Of a stretch of DNA of 64,000 bases, positions 11,677-22,195 are shown piece after piece. Source of the DNA: Galerina marginata (taxonomy: Eukaryota > Basidiomycota > Agaricomycetes > Agaricales > Galerinaceae); assembly GCA_023014335.1 (NCBI GenBank), contig JAECYW010000006.1:3162001-3226000 (forward strand), read 5' to 3'. A program made the position numbers and the translations under genes. How positions within the stretch are numbered: position 1 is the first letter of the stretch; each line of letters begins with the position of its first letter. A model generated the notes under the pieces. The model saw nothing but the letters and a program-made list of their open reading frames with translations. It did not search any database and had not been told where the DNA came from.

Positions 11677-13126
11677 ATGAAGCGAGGTTTCCTCAAAAAC
11701 GCGAAGATCAAGGCAGAGCCTTTGTATCCCGGCCCGACTGAATCGACTGCATCTAATAGCAACCAGATGCCAAAACCGAATGCAGGTGTGTACCACTCTA
11801 AAATGGAGTCTTCAACGTCCTAATGCCTTGCACCAACTTGAAGGGGTGCCTTTATTCTTTGAAAATGTTAAAGCCGGTGATAATCGTCCTTCTAAGTTTC
11901 GTTAGTATCGCACATTAACCATCTGATTGTCAACCTTTCCACAGCGCTTCCGAAAGACTACAAACCCGGGAACTATCCTCTCTTGCCATCGGATCCAATG
12001 AAAGCTAGATACGACGTACAGGGTATAATTTTCACCACCGTTCCGCACAGGCCGCTCGGTTCCCCGGCTGACCCGGATGGATACACCGAGTGGATTGTAC
12101 TCTCACCGACAAAACACAAAGTTCTCGAGGCGCCTGGATACCCACAACGCGTACCAAAACCAGCTGGTCCCCCAGCATATGCTATTCGCTCTGCTCCGAA
12201 CATGGGCACCGGTCTTTTCGCGACGAAGGACATCAAATGTGGCGAGCTCATCCTTGCGGAACGTCCCCTCCTTGTAAGCCCCCGCAACATCGCTCAGAGG
12301 CTCCCATGCCTAGCCAATTTGCCTGCGGATTGCGACGTTAACACCGCTACGGCGGTAGTTTCGCTCGAGTTTGAAAGGCAGCTCGAGATGGCGATGGCGA
12401 GGATGAGCCCGGAGAACCGGACTGCCTACAAATCGCTCTTGGTCCATCCGAAAGAAGGGTGTGGGCCGCTTTTGGGAGTGATACAGACGAATTCTTATGG
12501 CGTCGACGAGCTTTTCGACGGCCCAGAGTTACTCCCTTCCAGCGAAAACGTCTACGCTGTCGTGACCAAGATCGGCTCGCGTATCAACCACAGGTATGTT
12601 GAAGTTCATGGTTTGCCCATCTAATCTTGTTCTAACCCGCTGTACCAGTTGCAGGCCCAATATCCTTCACAAGTTTTCCTTGGCATCGTTTTCTCTCCAG
12701 TTCTACGCAGAGGTGGATATAAAGAAAGGCGACCAATTTTTCTATTCTTATTGCGCGGAAAATCAGTCAGTGGCCGACCGCCAGAACCAACTCTCGGGCT
12801 ACGGATTTGTCTGCACTTGCCCGGCCTGCGCCAATGCGACTCCCGAAAGTGACAAATTGCGCGAAGAGTACGCCCAACAAGCCAAGCAGTACTGCCAGAC
12901 GCTCGCCCGCTGGAACTCTTCGACCCTCAAAAGATCCGAGAGCGCCATTGACCCTATCTTGAAGTTCCGCGAAGCATTGATCAAAGAAGGCTTGAATGCC
13001 AGTGGTAACTATCGCGACTTAACGATAAGGATCATGCAGTTCTATTCCAAGCGAGGGTTAAACGAGAAAGCGGATGCTTATCGGGAGGAGGTCGAAAGAT
13101 ATCGGAAAGGGTTTGGCGCTTCGTGA
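11677..13126 (+). CDS. SET-domain protein (SMYD/SET5-like lysine methyltransferase family)
   Basis: Best splice model has four exons: 11677-11785, 11844-11876, 11945-12593 and 12649-13126, giving about 422 aa in one frame. The start MKRGFLKNAK begins a short N-terminal segment. The SET region begins near GTGLFATKDIKCGELILAE. The catalytic core NHSCRPN is split across the intron at 12594-12648. A post-SET/zinc cluster CTCPAC follows GYGFV, and a helical C-terminal segment ends in GFGAS. The pattern SET-N, NHSC-PN, YC and C-C--C matches SMYD/SET5-type fungal SET proteins that methylate lysine on histones or other proteins; the substrate is not predictable. The 33-nt second exon is the least certain part: joining 11785 directly to 11945 also keeps the frame. 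Neighbour genes do not suggest a pathway. Confidence 0.75.
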
Positions 13127-13689
13127 AATAATTGAGATCAACCGTTTGTCGAATCAAGAATTACAATTGCAAACTTTGTACTCGAGTGCGCGACCTTGTT
13201 GATCGCTACACCTGCCAGTCTACCACTACGTAATACCGACGTTCAAACGAATCTGCGATGCTGAGCTCAATGGTCCTGTACATGTGTGGCGAGTTTTTGA
13301 AGATCGTTGTTGCACGGGTTGAAAGAGTCACTGCGAACATTCATAACGCGTCTGTAACGTTCGGCGTGACAACTTCGCAACTCTTCCTCAACGACCACTT
13401 ACTTCTTGCGCTACATTATTCAATCATATCAGCTTTATAGTGCACCTTCGAGCCATCCGGTAATGGCAGACACATTCAGGCCGCGACTCAGACCGGATAA
13501 CGCCTTTAGTACTTGATCGCCTCGCAGCCTGCAGGGAGACGACGTTCTACACCTCGTGGTTTTCGATTCACACACCATCTCAGGCAAGGTTCTGAACCGT
13601 TGAAGTTGGGAAGAGTGACGGGCGTAGATTGGTAGACGGGGATCCGGCTGCGAGAGGGCTCCGGTCAACGAAATGGGCACCCATAAAAC
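13127..13689. other. Intergenic region
   Basis: About 560 bp after the SET gene stop. Short open frames only (13258-13440 plus, 13435-13680 minus), no recognisable domain. I see nothing else. Confidence 0.4.
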
Positions 13690-15995
13690 AAGTCAGAAGG
13701 GCAATCAAGGAGCCTTGTGTAATCTCAATTGGCGCGATTCCTTGGGGTCAGGACGTTGAGGTTACTATTATGGTAAGCACTCAATCTGCCATTTTTTTCA
13801 TGGTGCTGATTCAATGCTCTCAGCATGTTGTGCAGCTGTCTGACAATGACCTCCTGGGTACGACCAAGTCGAGCATTGCCTCCCAACGTATATTGGACCC
13901 AGATATGGCATGGAACTCAACTCACCGAACCGGCGGCGCCGTCATCCAGCGTCCTCCTCATCGAAAGGCACAATTCTCAACATTGCAGTCGAAATCCAGA
14001 TGACTACTGAGATCTTATCAGTTTCGTCTCAGTCTCATGCAAGCCAAGTGAACACCAGGAATTAGAAGGAATAGACGTCAAAGGACGCAGCTTCCCTAAA
14101 GCTTGACCCCAGTGCACTCACGTTGAGGTTGGGAAGAGACTTCGCTCTCGCTCCTCAATCCTCGATGCTGGGCCAACCCCACTGTGTTGCCGAGAGACGA
14201 ATGGCAGATCGGACCATTGCTATATCGTGACACTCGTTCCTCGGTTCAAACTCGACCGCCTTCCCACTCGGGAATTTGTTTTCCTTGCTGGTCGCAGTGG
14301 AAGTATTGCAGGAAGCCAGATGACGCGTGCAAATGAAGCATTAGTCATTTTCTTGCAAAGCCTCCCTCCCCACGGAACACCTTTCAACATCTTCAGCTTC
14401 GGCTTGGAGTATTCGTCGCTCTGGCCATCTAGGCAACCGTATACACCTTCTACGCTCGATATTGCTGTGCGTTCGTTCCTTTTTATTGCAATCCAAATAT
14501 TGACTTGTAATTTATTTGCAGCGTCGACACGTCAATTCAACGAGTGCAGATATGTGCAGCACTGAAATAAAGTGTAGTCTAGAAGGTGCTCTTAAATCTC
14601 GAAATTGTTCAGTCCCTTAGGCTGATAGATGGCGAGGTCAGTGCAATGGCCATTTCCTTTATTCATTTAATCATAGCGATTTTATCAGGTTTGGGGGCAC
14701 AAGGACATATTTGCCTTGGTTGACAGCGAGGTAATCAGAGGCGGCAATGCCGCCACCGGTACCCAGCTCCGCATATTTACACTGGGCATTGGAAATGCTG
14801 CCTCGACGGCTCTATGTGAGGGGGTCGCACGCAGAGGCAACGGACTTTGTTTCATGACATCCCAAAACGCAGACATCGCCCAAAAGGTCGCCCGTGTTCT
14901 CATGGCGAGTACAGTTCCGCCTCTCGGTAGCATGGGGGATATAGACATCGACTGGGTTCACACATTTTCCGCGCTGAAGATAGGCGACGACCAGGCAAAA
15001 TCACAGCTTCGTTCAATGTGGATTACGACCCAACAACCTCACGGTTCCAGATCAACCTACCTGACCCGCCAAAGTTCCAGCAAGTGCCCACTCGAGTACC
15101 AGCTCTCTACCCAACAAACCGTTTTACTGTCTTCGTCATTCTCTCAGACACTGTTGAATTGCCTAAGACGGTTACTCTTCGAGGAAAGCTTCCCGATGGT
15201 TCTCAGCTCACGCTTCCGCCAATAAACGTACACGAAGCGGCTGACAGAGACGCAGGTCTTCCGCCCCTCATTCATACCCTCGCCGCTCATCGCGATCGCC
15301 TTATCCTGGAGTTGGAAGATGGCGACATTTCCTCCCAAGGGTCCTTCGACACGACAGACGAAAAGCTGCGCGATGCAGTGATCGAGGCGGCCGTTGTCCG
15401 TTTTAGCGAGACCTATCAGCTGGCAAGCCAGTTTGCCTCCTTTATTGCTGTCGACGAGTGAAGGGATGGCCAACAGAACGGACTGACGGATGATGACTTG
15501 AACAGAGATTCCAACGACGATTTCCAAGTTGGGCCGCAGCATTACCTCGCACAAGTCCTTGCAGGATGGGGGACGGGCTTGGCTCATTCAACGACATCTG
15601 CTGCCCGTCAGCTCAAGTGGTCTAAATTCCGAACGTTCCTCGATTACACGACAACGGTTGACCAACTATCGGAGACTTGCAAGGGAGAAGAACTCGATCA
15701 GCCGGAGACGATCGCGGGTCCGGCCCACTATCTTGACGAGCAGCATGTGGGGGTGGTCGGCGACAACCCAGTCGAAAGGTCGTCTCTCGTCGATTCGGAA
15801 GAAAATCTGCTCAAGAGGAAATGCTACCGTCCAATCTAGTGCGTGTTGTGGAAGTTTATGCTGAGACACCAACGGCACCTATCACCAAGTCTGTTGGCGG
15901 ACGCTAAAGATGTATGGATTGGTCTTGCAGAAGGCCGCGGACTACGTCAAGTCTATGCTTGGAAGTGATGTTCTCTGATCGATGAGGCTTCCAAG
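13690..15995 (+). pseudogene. Decayed copy of the VIT-VWA gene
   Basis: Parallel to the copy at 22196-25344 from its third exon onward. Matching blocks include ISIGAIPWGQDVEVTI (13727 onward), VVQLSDNDLLG, the VWA start REFVFLAGRSGSI, NAASTALCEGVARRGNGLCF, LYPTNRFTVFVILSDT, and a last block near 15930-15990 matching the C-terminal QKAAAYVNSMLG region. The two N-terminal exons of the intact copy are not found. The frame is broken by indels: a short deletion around 14630 removes the LFLLTDG strand, shifts occur near 14990, and a stop at about 15459 follows FASFIAVDE. Most of the C-terminal half is missing between about 15460 and 15900. The MIDAS aspartate is replaced (LAGRSGS versus LIDRSSS). 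It lies beside the tandem HET genes. Confidence 0.8.
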
Positions 15996-16078
15996 TTATT
16001 GTTATAATGGTCTTTCACTGTAACATTCATTTTAGGCCCATCGATAGGAGATAACATGTTCACAGCTGGCAGTATGAT

Positions 16079-18815
16079 TTATCCGAAGTCTGCTAACGGT
16101 GATTAGCACTGGTTTGATAACGATCCCACCGGTTTTGGAGAACATTTACCAGTCACTTGTCAAAACTTGGGATGAGGCAAATTAGTGGTCACTATTGGAA
16201 AACGAAAAAGCTGTCCACTTTTGTATTCCCTTCTTTACGTCAGGGTGCCATTTTAAACCGCCCGCCATCGATGGGCTGAAGACAGAGTTGTCGAAAAAGA
16301 CGAACACATACACTACTGCATTCTCAACAGCTAAATCTCCCTCCGCACGATGCGACTTCTTGATGTGCACCAGTTGAAATTCAAATACTTCTTCGACGAT
16401 ACAAAGCGACCTCCCTACGCCATCCTTTCACACACATGGGGTGACGACGAAGTGACCCTCCAGGACTTTGAGACCCCCGCTGCGACATCTATGGCGGGCT
16501 ATGCCAAGATCAAGAAATGTTGCGAGCTGGCTATTCAAGATGGCCTCAAGTACGTTTGGATCGACACCTGCTGCATCGATAAGACAAGCAGTTCCGAACT
16601 TTCTGAGGCAATCAACTCCATGTACCAGTGGTACAAGTCGGCAGTTGTTTGCTATGCCTATTTGTCCGACGTCCAAGCCGGGGGTAACCAAGAATCACCG
16701 TTTTCCCAGAGCCGCTGGTTTACGCGCGGTTGGACGTTGCAGGAGCTCATTGCCCCGAGTACCCTCATCTTTTACGACAGCATGTGGACAGAGATTGGAA
16801 CGAAGTTCAGCCTGCAGGAGGACATTTCAAAGATCACTAGTATTCCACGTGAAGCACTAGCGTTCAAACCCATGAGTAATTTTAGCATTGCGCAGCGCAT
16901 GTCATGGGCCGCGATGCGCGAGACGACGAGGGTGGAAGATGTAGCTTACTGTCTGATGGGGATTTTCGATGTGAATATGCCGACACTGTACGGAGAGGGC
17001 CAACAGGCATTCTTCCGTCTGCAACAGGAAATCATGAAGAGCTCGGATGACCATAGCCTTTTCGTGTGGGCGACTCCGAATCCGGTTTCGAAGCAGTTCC
17101 GCTCTAGATGGGTGATCAATGCAGATGGCCACACCGTCCCAACCAGTGAATTCATACAGTTCTTCCACTACCCTGAGACCGGCCTGCTGGCCAGTTCGCC
17201 AAGGCAGTTTCAATATGCACAGGGGGTTCGACGACTCGAGGTGGCCAGCTCGAAACATCCTCATTCGTTGACCAATACTGGGGTACACATATGGCTACCT
17301 GTCGTTCGGGTCCCTGATCCAAAAGGCTCTCTGGAGATATATCAAGCCATACTTAACTGCGAAATCTTAGGCGGGACGGGTCCGCTAAGCATCTACTTGA
17401 GGCGGAAAGAATTTGGACAATATTGTCGCATTCTCACCTGCGCCGTTCTCACTGCGCACGATGTGGAGTATGACCCAGAGCCTGTTGAGTTATATGTCAA
17501 AGACATCCGTTGGAGTTCGAAGGAGAGAGAATACCCGAGATCCCGACTTATCTTTCATCTTGTCAATAATCCCTCCTTTGAAGAAGGCTACACATTGTTG
17601 GAATGCGACCCCAATGAACCATGGGACCGGGAGACACGTACTCTCGAATTGGTCGCAGAGGGGACTCCCATGAGCAGGACGTCGTATTTCGTTGTGAGCT
17701 CCAATACTCACCCCAGAGTCCGCGCTTTGGTGGTACTGGTTAATGTCCACGCCTTTCGCGATGGTATACACAGGCCTAAATTTTACTGCATCGTTGCTCC
17801 GCTATCGGAAATTGACGGAGCCTGGAAGGTCAGACTTGGCGATGGCGACCACCTGGAGTCTGATTTCATTGCGGCCACGAGCCGTCTATATCGTGAAGCG
17901 GAGGAGGTTTATGAAGGTTTAGAACCCGATCGCGTCAGCAAGCAGATGCCCAGTGGCCATACTATTTCCATTTCTATCCATCCAGGCCCACAAAATGCAA
18001 TTACTAAGCCGGGTTTTTGGCTGACAAATTTGATGACCCATGAGTACAGCGTCGCGATCACATTCACTCCACCCAACCTCTTATTACGAAGTCCCGTCGA
18101 TCCGCGTACTGTTTACCCTCTCCCTGGTGCTCCTCTCCCCGAGTTGACTATTTACATTGATGTTCTTTATGATCAGATTAGGCATGTACCATTCGAGCAA
18201 CACAGATCGACGTGGGTCCAAAATGGAGACGGAGCGATGCCAAAACTGATTTGGACACCAACTAAGCGGAACAAGACAGCAGCTCTGGCGATCTTCTTCC
18301 AGGGAAAGCTGGCGTATCCCTTATTCAAGTTTAATGTCGTGGGTTCCGACATTGTCCTCGAGCTTGCCAACGATCCACCAGGATTGGGGCGGTGGTCAGG
18401 TTACGACGGTACTTACAGAAAAATGATGTCGTACTTGGACGAAATTAACCCCACGGATTTGGGGACTTGTGAGCAGTACCGATTTCCCACAGATTTTCCA
18501 GCAGAGGTGGAAATGGATGGGAGAACAATGCGGATTGAGCTGACGAACCAAAGGATCTCGCTTAATGACGTCGCTTCATACCAGATGCTGCTGAGGACAC
18601 ATCCAATGCCACCGCAGCAAAATCCCAGTTGAATCCCAGTCCCGTGAAATTTCTAACAGCGGTGAACTGGTCAGAAACCAAGTACAGTATCTCTTAAAAT
18701 GTTCCAGCCGCTCAGCTGCATGGTACATGGTACAGAATACATCCAAAAACAGTGTATTGACTCTTCGAGTCTTTGCCCAAGAAAAAATGGTTTTTAGCAA
18801 TTAGTACACGCGAAC
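16079..18815 (+). repeat. Segmental tandem duplication, unit 1 (contains HET copy 1)
   Basis: The sequence starting ttatccgaagtctgct at about 16079 recurs at about 18892. Similarity covers about 270 bp of 5' flank, the whole HET gene and about 170 bp of 3' flank (shared 3' block agtacatccaaaa-ta...ttagcaat). The unit is roughly 2.75-2.8 kb. Edges were judged by eye and may be off by tens of bases. Confidence 0.75.
16350..18632 (+). CDS. HET-domain (heterokaryon incompatibility) protein, copy 1
   Basis: Single-exon gene of 760 aa. The N-terminal HET domain has the family's three blocks: LSHTWGDDEVTLQDFE at about residues 27-42, KYVWIDTCCIDK (about residues 66-77), and RWFTRGWTLQELIAPS at about residues 123-138. 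RVEDVAYCLMGIFDVNMPTL follows, as in the common HET-plus-vegetative-incompatibility architecture. Residues 240-760 are a long beta-rich region without a recognised domain. HET domains trigger growth arrest or cell death when partnered with an incompatible allele or sensor; that is family knowledge. It is about 85-90 % identical by eye to the next gene. Relative to copy 2, an 11-nt tandem duplication at about 18621-18642 introduces an early TGA, so this copy ends about 20 residues sooner. Confidence 0.9.
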   Translation: MRLLDVHQLKFKYFFDDTKRPPYAILSHTWGDDEVTLQDFETPAATSMAGYAKIKKCCELAIQDGLKYVWIDTCCIDKTSSSELSEAINSMYQWYKSAVVCYAYLSDVQAGGNQESPFSQSRWFTRGWTLQELIAPSTLIFYDSMWTEIGTKFSLQEDISKITSIPREALAFKPMSNFSIAQRMSWAAMRETTRVEDVAYCLMGIFDVNMPTLYGEGQQAFFRLQQEIMKSSDDHSLFVWATPNPVSKQFRSRWVINADGHTVPTSEFIQFFHYPETGLLASSPRQFQYAQGVRRLEVASSKHPHSLTNTGVHIWLPVVRVPDPKGSLEIYQAILNCEILGGTGPLSIYLRRKEFGQYCRILTCAVLTAHDVEYDPEPVELYVKDIRWSSKEREYPRSRLIFHLVNNPSFEEGYTLLECDPNEPWDRETRTLELVAEGTPMSRTSYFVVSSNTHPRVRALVVLVNVHAFRDGIHRPKFYCIVAPLSEIDGAWKVRLGDGDHLESDFIAATSRLYREAEEVYEGLEPDRVSKQMPSGHTISISIHPGPQNAITKPGFWLTNLMTHEYSVAITFTPPNLLLRSPVDPRTVYPLPGAPLPELTIYIDVLYDQIRHVPFEQHRSTWVQNGDGAMPKLIWTPTKRNKTAALAIFFQGKLAYPLFKFNVVGSDIVLELANDPPGLGRWSGYDGTYRKMMSYLDEINPTDLGTCEQYRFPTDFPAEVEMDGRTMRIELTNQRISLNDVASYQMLLRTHPMPPQQNPS

Positions 18816-18891
18816 CGGTGTACCAAGTACTATACAAGATCTTGTAAGGAAGGTTCATTTCATTCATCTTATCGTCAATAATTATCCGAAG

Positions 18892-21655
18892 TCTGCTAGC
18901 GGTAATTAGCACTGGTTTGATAAGTTATAACGATCCCACCGGTTTCGGAGAATATTTACCAGTCACTAGTCACTTGTCAAAACTTGGGCATGAGGCAAAT
19001 CAGTGGTCGCTGGTGGAGCACGAAAAGGCTGTCCACTTTTATATTCCCTTCTTTGCGTCAGGGTGCCATTTTAAACCGCCTGCCGTCGATGGATTGAAGA
19101 CAGAGCTGTCGAAAAAGACGGACACTACATACACTACTGCATTCTCAACAGCTAAATCTCCCTCCGCCCGATGCGTCTTCTTGATGTGCACCAGTTGAAA
19201 TTCAGATACTTCTTTGACGAAACAAAGCGACCTCCCTACGCTATCCTTTCACACACATGGGGTGACGACGAAGTGACCCTCCAGGACTTTGAGACACCCG
19301 CTGCGACATCTATGGCGGGCTATGCCAAGATCAAGAAATGTTGCGAACGGGCTATTCAAGATGGCTTCAAGTACGTTTGGATCGACACCTGCTGCATCGA
19401 TAAGACAAGCAGTTCCGAGCTTTCTGAGGCAATCAACTCCATGTACCAGTGGTACAAGTCGGCAATTGTTTGCTATGCCTATTTGTCCGACGTCCAGGCC
19501 CGGGGCGACCAAGAGTCACCATTTTCCAAGAGCCGCTGGTTTACGCGCGGTTGGACATTGCAGGAGCTCATTGCCCCGAATACCCTCATCTTTTACGACA
19601 GCATGTGGAAAGAAATTGGGACGAAGTTCAGTCTGCAGGAGGACATCTCAAACATCACTGGTATTCCACGTGAAGCACTAGCGTTCAAACCCATGAGCGA
19701 ATTTAGCATTGCGCAGCGCATGTCATGGGCCGCGATGCGCGAGACGACGAGGGTGGAAGATATAGCTTACTGTCTGATGGGGATTTTCGATGTGAATATG
19801 CCGACACTGTACGGAGAGGGCCAACAGGCATTCTTCCGTCTGCAACAGGAAATCATGAAGAGCTCGGATGACCATAGCCTTTTCGTGTGGGCGACTCCGA
19901 ATCCTACTACGGACCAGTTTCGCTCTAGATGGGTGATCAACGCAGATGGCCACACCTTCCCGACAAGTGAGTTCATAGACTTCTTCCACTATCCCGAAAC
20001 CGGCCTGCTTGCCAGTTCGCCAAGGCAGTTTCAATATGCGCAGGGGGTTCGACGGCTCGAGGTGGCCAGCTCGAAACATCCTCATGCATTGACCAATACT
20101 GGGATACACATATGGCTACCTGTCGTTCGGGTCCCATATACAAAGGGCTCTGTGGAGATATATCAGGCCATACTTAACTGCGAAATCTTAGGCGGGACGG
20201 GTCCGCTAAGCATCTACTTGATTCGGAAAGAATTTGGACAGTACTGTCGCATTCTCACCAGCGCCGTCCTCACTGCGCACGATGTGGAGTATGACCCAGA
20301 GCCTGTTGAGTTATACGTCAAAGACATCCGTTGGAGTTCAAAGGAGAGAGAATACCCGAAATCCCGATTTTTTTTTCATCTTGTCAATAATCCCTCCTTT
20401 GAAGAAGGCTATACATTGTTGGAATGTGACCCCGATGAACCATGGGACCAGGAGACACGTACTCTCGAACTGGTCGTAGATGGGACTCCCAAGCGCAGGT
20501 GGTCGTATTTTGTTGTGAGCCCCAATACTCACCCCAGAGTCCGCGCTTTGGTGATACTGGTTAATGTCCACGCCTTCGCCGTTGGTATAGACAAGCCTAA
20601 ATTTTACTGCATCGTTTCTCCGCTATCGGAAATTGACGGAGCCTGGAAAGTCAAACTTGGCGATGGCGACCTGGAGTCTGATTTCAACGCGGCCGCGAAC
20701 CGTCTACTTCGTGAAGCGGAGAATTCATCATTGGTTTCTAAAGGTTTAGAACCCGACCGCGTCAGCAGGCAGATGCCCAGTGGCCATACTATTTCCATTG
20801 CTATCCATCCAGGCCCACAAAATGCAATTACTGAGCCGGGTTTTTGGCAGTTGACAAATTTGATGACCCATAACTACAGCGTCGCAATCACATTCACTCC
20901 ACCCAACCTCTTATTACGAAGTCCCGTCAATCCGCGTACTGTTTACCTTCGCCCTGTTGCTCCTCTCCCCGAGTTGACTATTTACGTTGATGTTTTTTTG
21001 GATCGGCTTTTACTCGTGTCAGACGAGGAACACGAATCCCCGTGGGTCCGTGATACTAGTGGAGAAGGAGCAATGCCAAAAGTGATTTGGACACCAACTG
21101 AGCAGGAGGAGACGGTAGCTCTGGCAATCTTCATCCAGGGAAAGCTGGCGTATCCCTTGTTCAAGTTTGAGGTCGTGGATTCCGCCATTGTCCTCGAGCT
21201 CGCCAAGGATCCACCAGGTTTGGCGCAGGAGTCGGGTTACGGTCTGTCCAGAGTAATGAGGTCATATGTAAACAAAACTAACCCTGCAGATTTGGGGACA
21301 AGCAAGCGGTACCGATTTCCCGCAGACTTTCCAGCAGAGGTGGAAATGGATGGGAGAGGAATGCGGATTGAGCTCACGAACCAAAGGATTTCGCTTAATG
21401 ACGTGGCTTCCTACCAGATGCTGCTGAGGACACATCCAATGCCGCCCCAGCAAAATGCCAGTCCCGCGAAATTTGTAACCGCAGTGAATTGGTCAGAAAC
21501 CAAGTACAGTCTCTATTAAGTTCCAGCCGGTCAGCTACATGGTACTTAGCGCACAGAGTACATCCAAAAATAATGTATCGACGATTCAAGCCTTTGCCAA
21601 AGCTAGTAGAAAAGTGGCTTTTAGCAATAAATATAATTACTATGCGTGAACCAAG
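18892..21655 (+). repeat. Segmental tandem duplication, unit 2 (contains HET copy 2)
   Basis: Second head-to-tail unit, matching 16079-18815. Both 5' flanks share the same open stretch upstream of the HET start (FYIPFFASGCHFKPPAVDGL in unit 2), suggesting a conserved leader. Confidence 0.75.
19171..21519 (+). CDS. HET-domain (heterokaryon incompatibility) protein, copy 2
   Basis: Single-exon gene, 782 aa, paralogue of the preceding gene with the same HET blocks (HTWGDDEVTLQDFE, WIDTCCIDK, RWFTRGWTLQELIAP). Differences concentrate in the C-terminal half, for example residues about 505-520 and 605-625, where copy 2 has small insertions. Its C-terminus is longer, ending VNWSETKYSLY. It is likely to act in the same self/non-self or stress-death pathway as other HET proteins, by inference from family. 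Both copies appear intact, so either or both may be expressed. Confidence 0.9.
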   Translation: MRLLDVHQLKFRYFFDETKRPPYAILSHTWGDDEVTLQDFETPAATSMAGYAKIKKCCERAIQDGFKYVWIDTCCIDKTSSSELSEAINSMYQWYKSAIVCYAYLSDVQARGDQESPFSKSRWFTRGWTLQELIAPNTLIFYDSMWKEIGTKFSLQEDISNITGIPREALAFKPMSEFSIAQRMSWAAMRETTRVEDIAYCLMGIFDVNMPTLYGEGQQAFFRLQQEIMKSSDDHSLFVWATPNPTTDQFRSRWVINADGHTFPTSEFIDFFHYPETGLLASSPRQFQYAQGVRRLEVASSKHPHALTNTGIHIWLPVVRVPYTKGSVEIYQAILNCEILGGTGPLSIYLIRKEFGQYCRILTSAVLTAHDVEYDPEPVELYVKDIRWSSKEREYPKSRFFFHLVNNPSFEEGYTLLECDPDEPWDQETRTLELVVDGTPKRRWSYFVVSPNTHPRVRALVILVNVHAFAVGIDKPKFYCIVSPLSEIDGAWKVKLGDGDLESDFNAAANRLLREAENSSLVSKGLEPDRVSRQMPSGHTISIAIHPGPQNAITEPGFWQLTNLMTHNYSVAITFTPPNLLLRSPVNPRTVYLRPVAPLPELTIYVDVFLDRLLLVSDEEHESPWVRDTSGEGAMPKVIWTPTEQEETVALAIFIQGKLAYPLFKFEVVDSAIVLELAKDPPGLAQESGYGLSRVMRSYVNKTNPADLGTSKRYRFPADFPAEVEMDGRGMRIELTNQRISLNDVASYQMLLRTHPMPPQQNASPAKFVTAVNWSETKYSLY

Positions 21656-22195
21656 GTTGCGGCCCACTTGCGGGGGGTCGGGGCAGCACTGATTTTCTGA
21701 TTTTCACACGAAACACTGGACGCTGACCTTCGGAATGTGAAACACCATATTCTCTCTTTTCGATTGCAACACCTTTGGAATTACTTTCCTTTTGGCAACA
21801 ATGCGGGCAATATCGACAACCTACGTGGTTCTCCTCAGACGAAGGTGGCTAGAAACACGTCCCTACAGAACCTACTCCATGGAAGGTCATCTGAATGCCG
21901 AAGTGCATCGATTTTCAACTCTCTGTTTCTTGCTTCGACTCACCAAGTTCTCGCCCGTCGCTCAGCACTAGTACATGACTCGGTCAGCTGTTTGCGACGC
22001 CGCGGGTCTAAGCAATAGAAGGTTAGATTGGTACGTGGCTGTAGTCATCGTCCGCTTGTGCCCCATTTAAGCCACCTCGCGTTCAAGGGCAAGTCTACTT
22101 GGATGGGCGCTTATCGATAGCAGGTGCTTATAAAAGGTCGTGGGCTGAGATTGCGCCACTTTAAGCGTCCTTTATTCAAGCCCTCGACTCTTAAC
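21520..22195. other. Intergenic region upstream of the VIT-VWA gene
   Basis: About 680 bp; the first 135 bp belong to the HET duplication. Short frames at 21737-22018 and 21489-21692 have no recognisable content. The promoter of the VIT-VWA gene is expected here. Confidence 0.4.
22127..22134 (+). promoter_or_regulatory. TATA-like element before the VIT-VWA gene
   Basis: The sequence ttataaaa lies about 62-69 bp upstream of the ATG at 22196, a plausible distance for a TATA box with a short leader. Seen by eye only. Confidence 0.4.

Noticed and set aside
15144..15587. 147-codon minus-strand open frame
   Set aside because: Antisense to the VWA pseudogene; no recognisable protein features.
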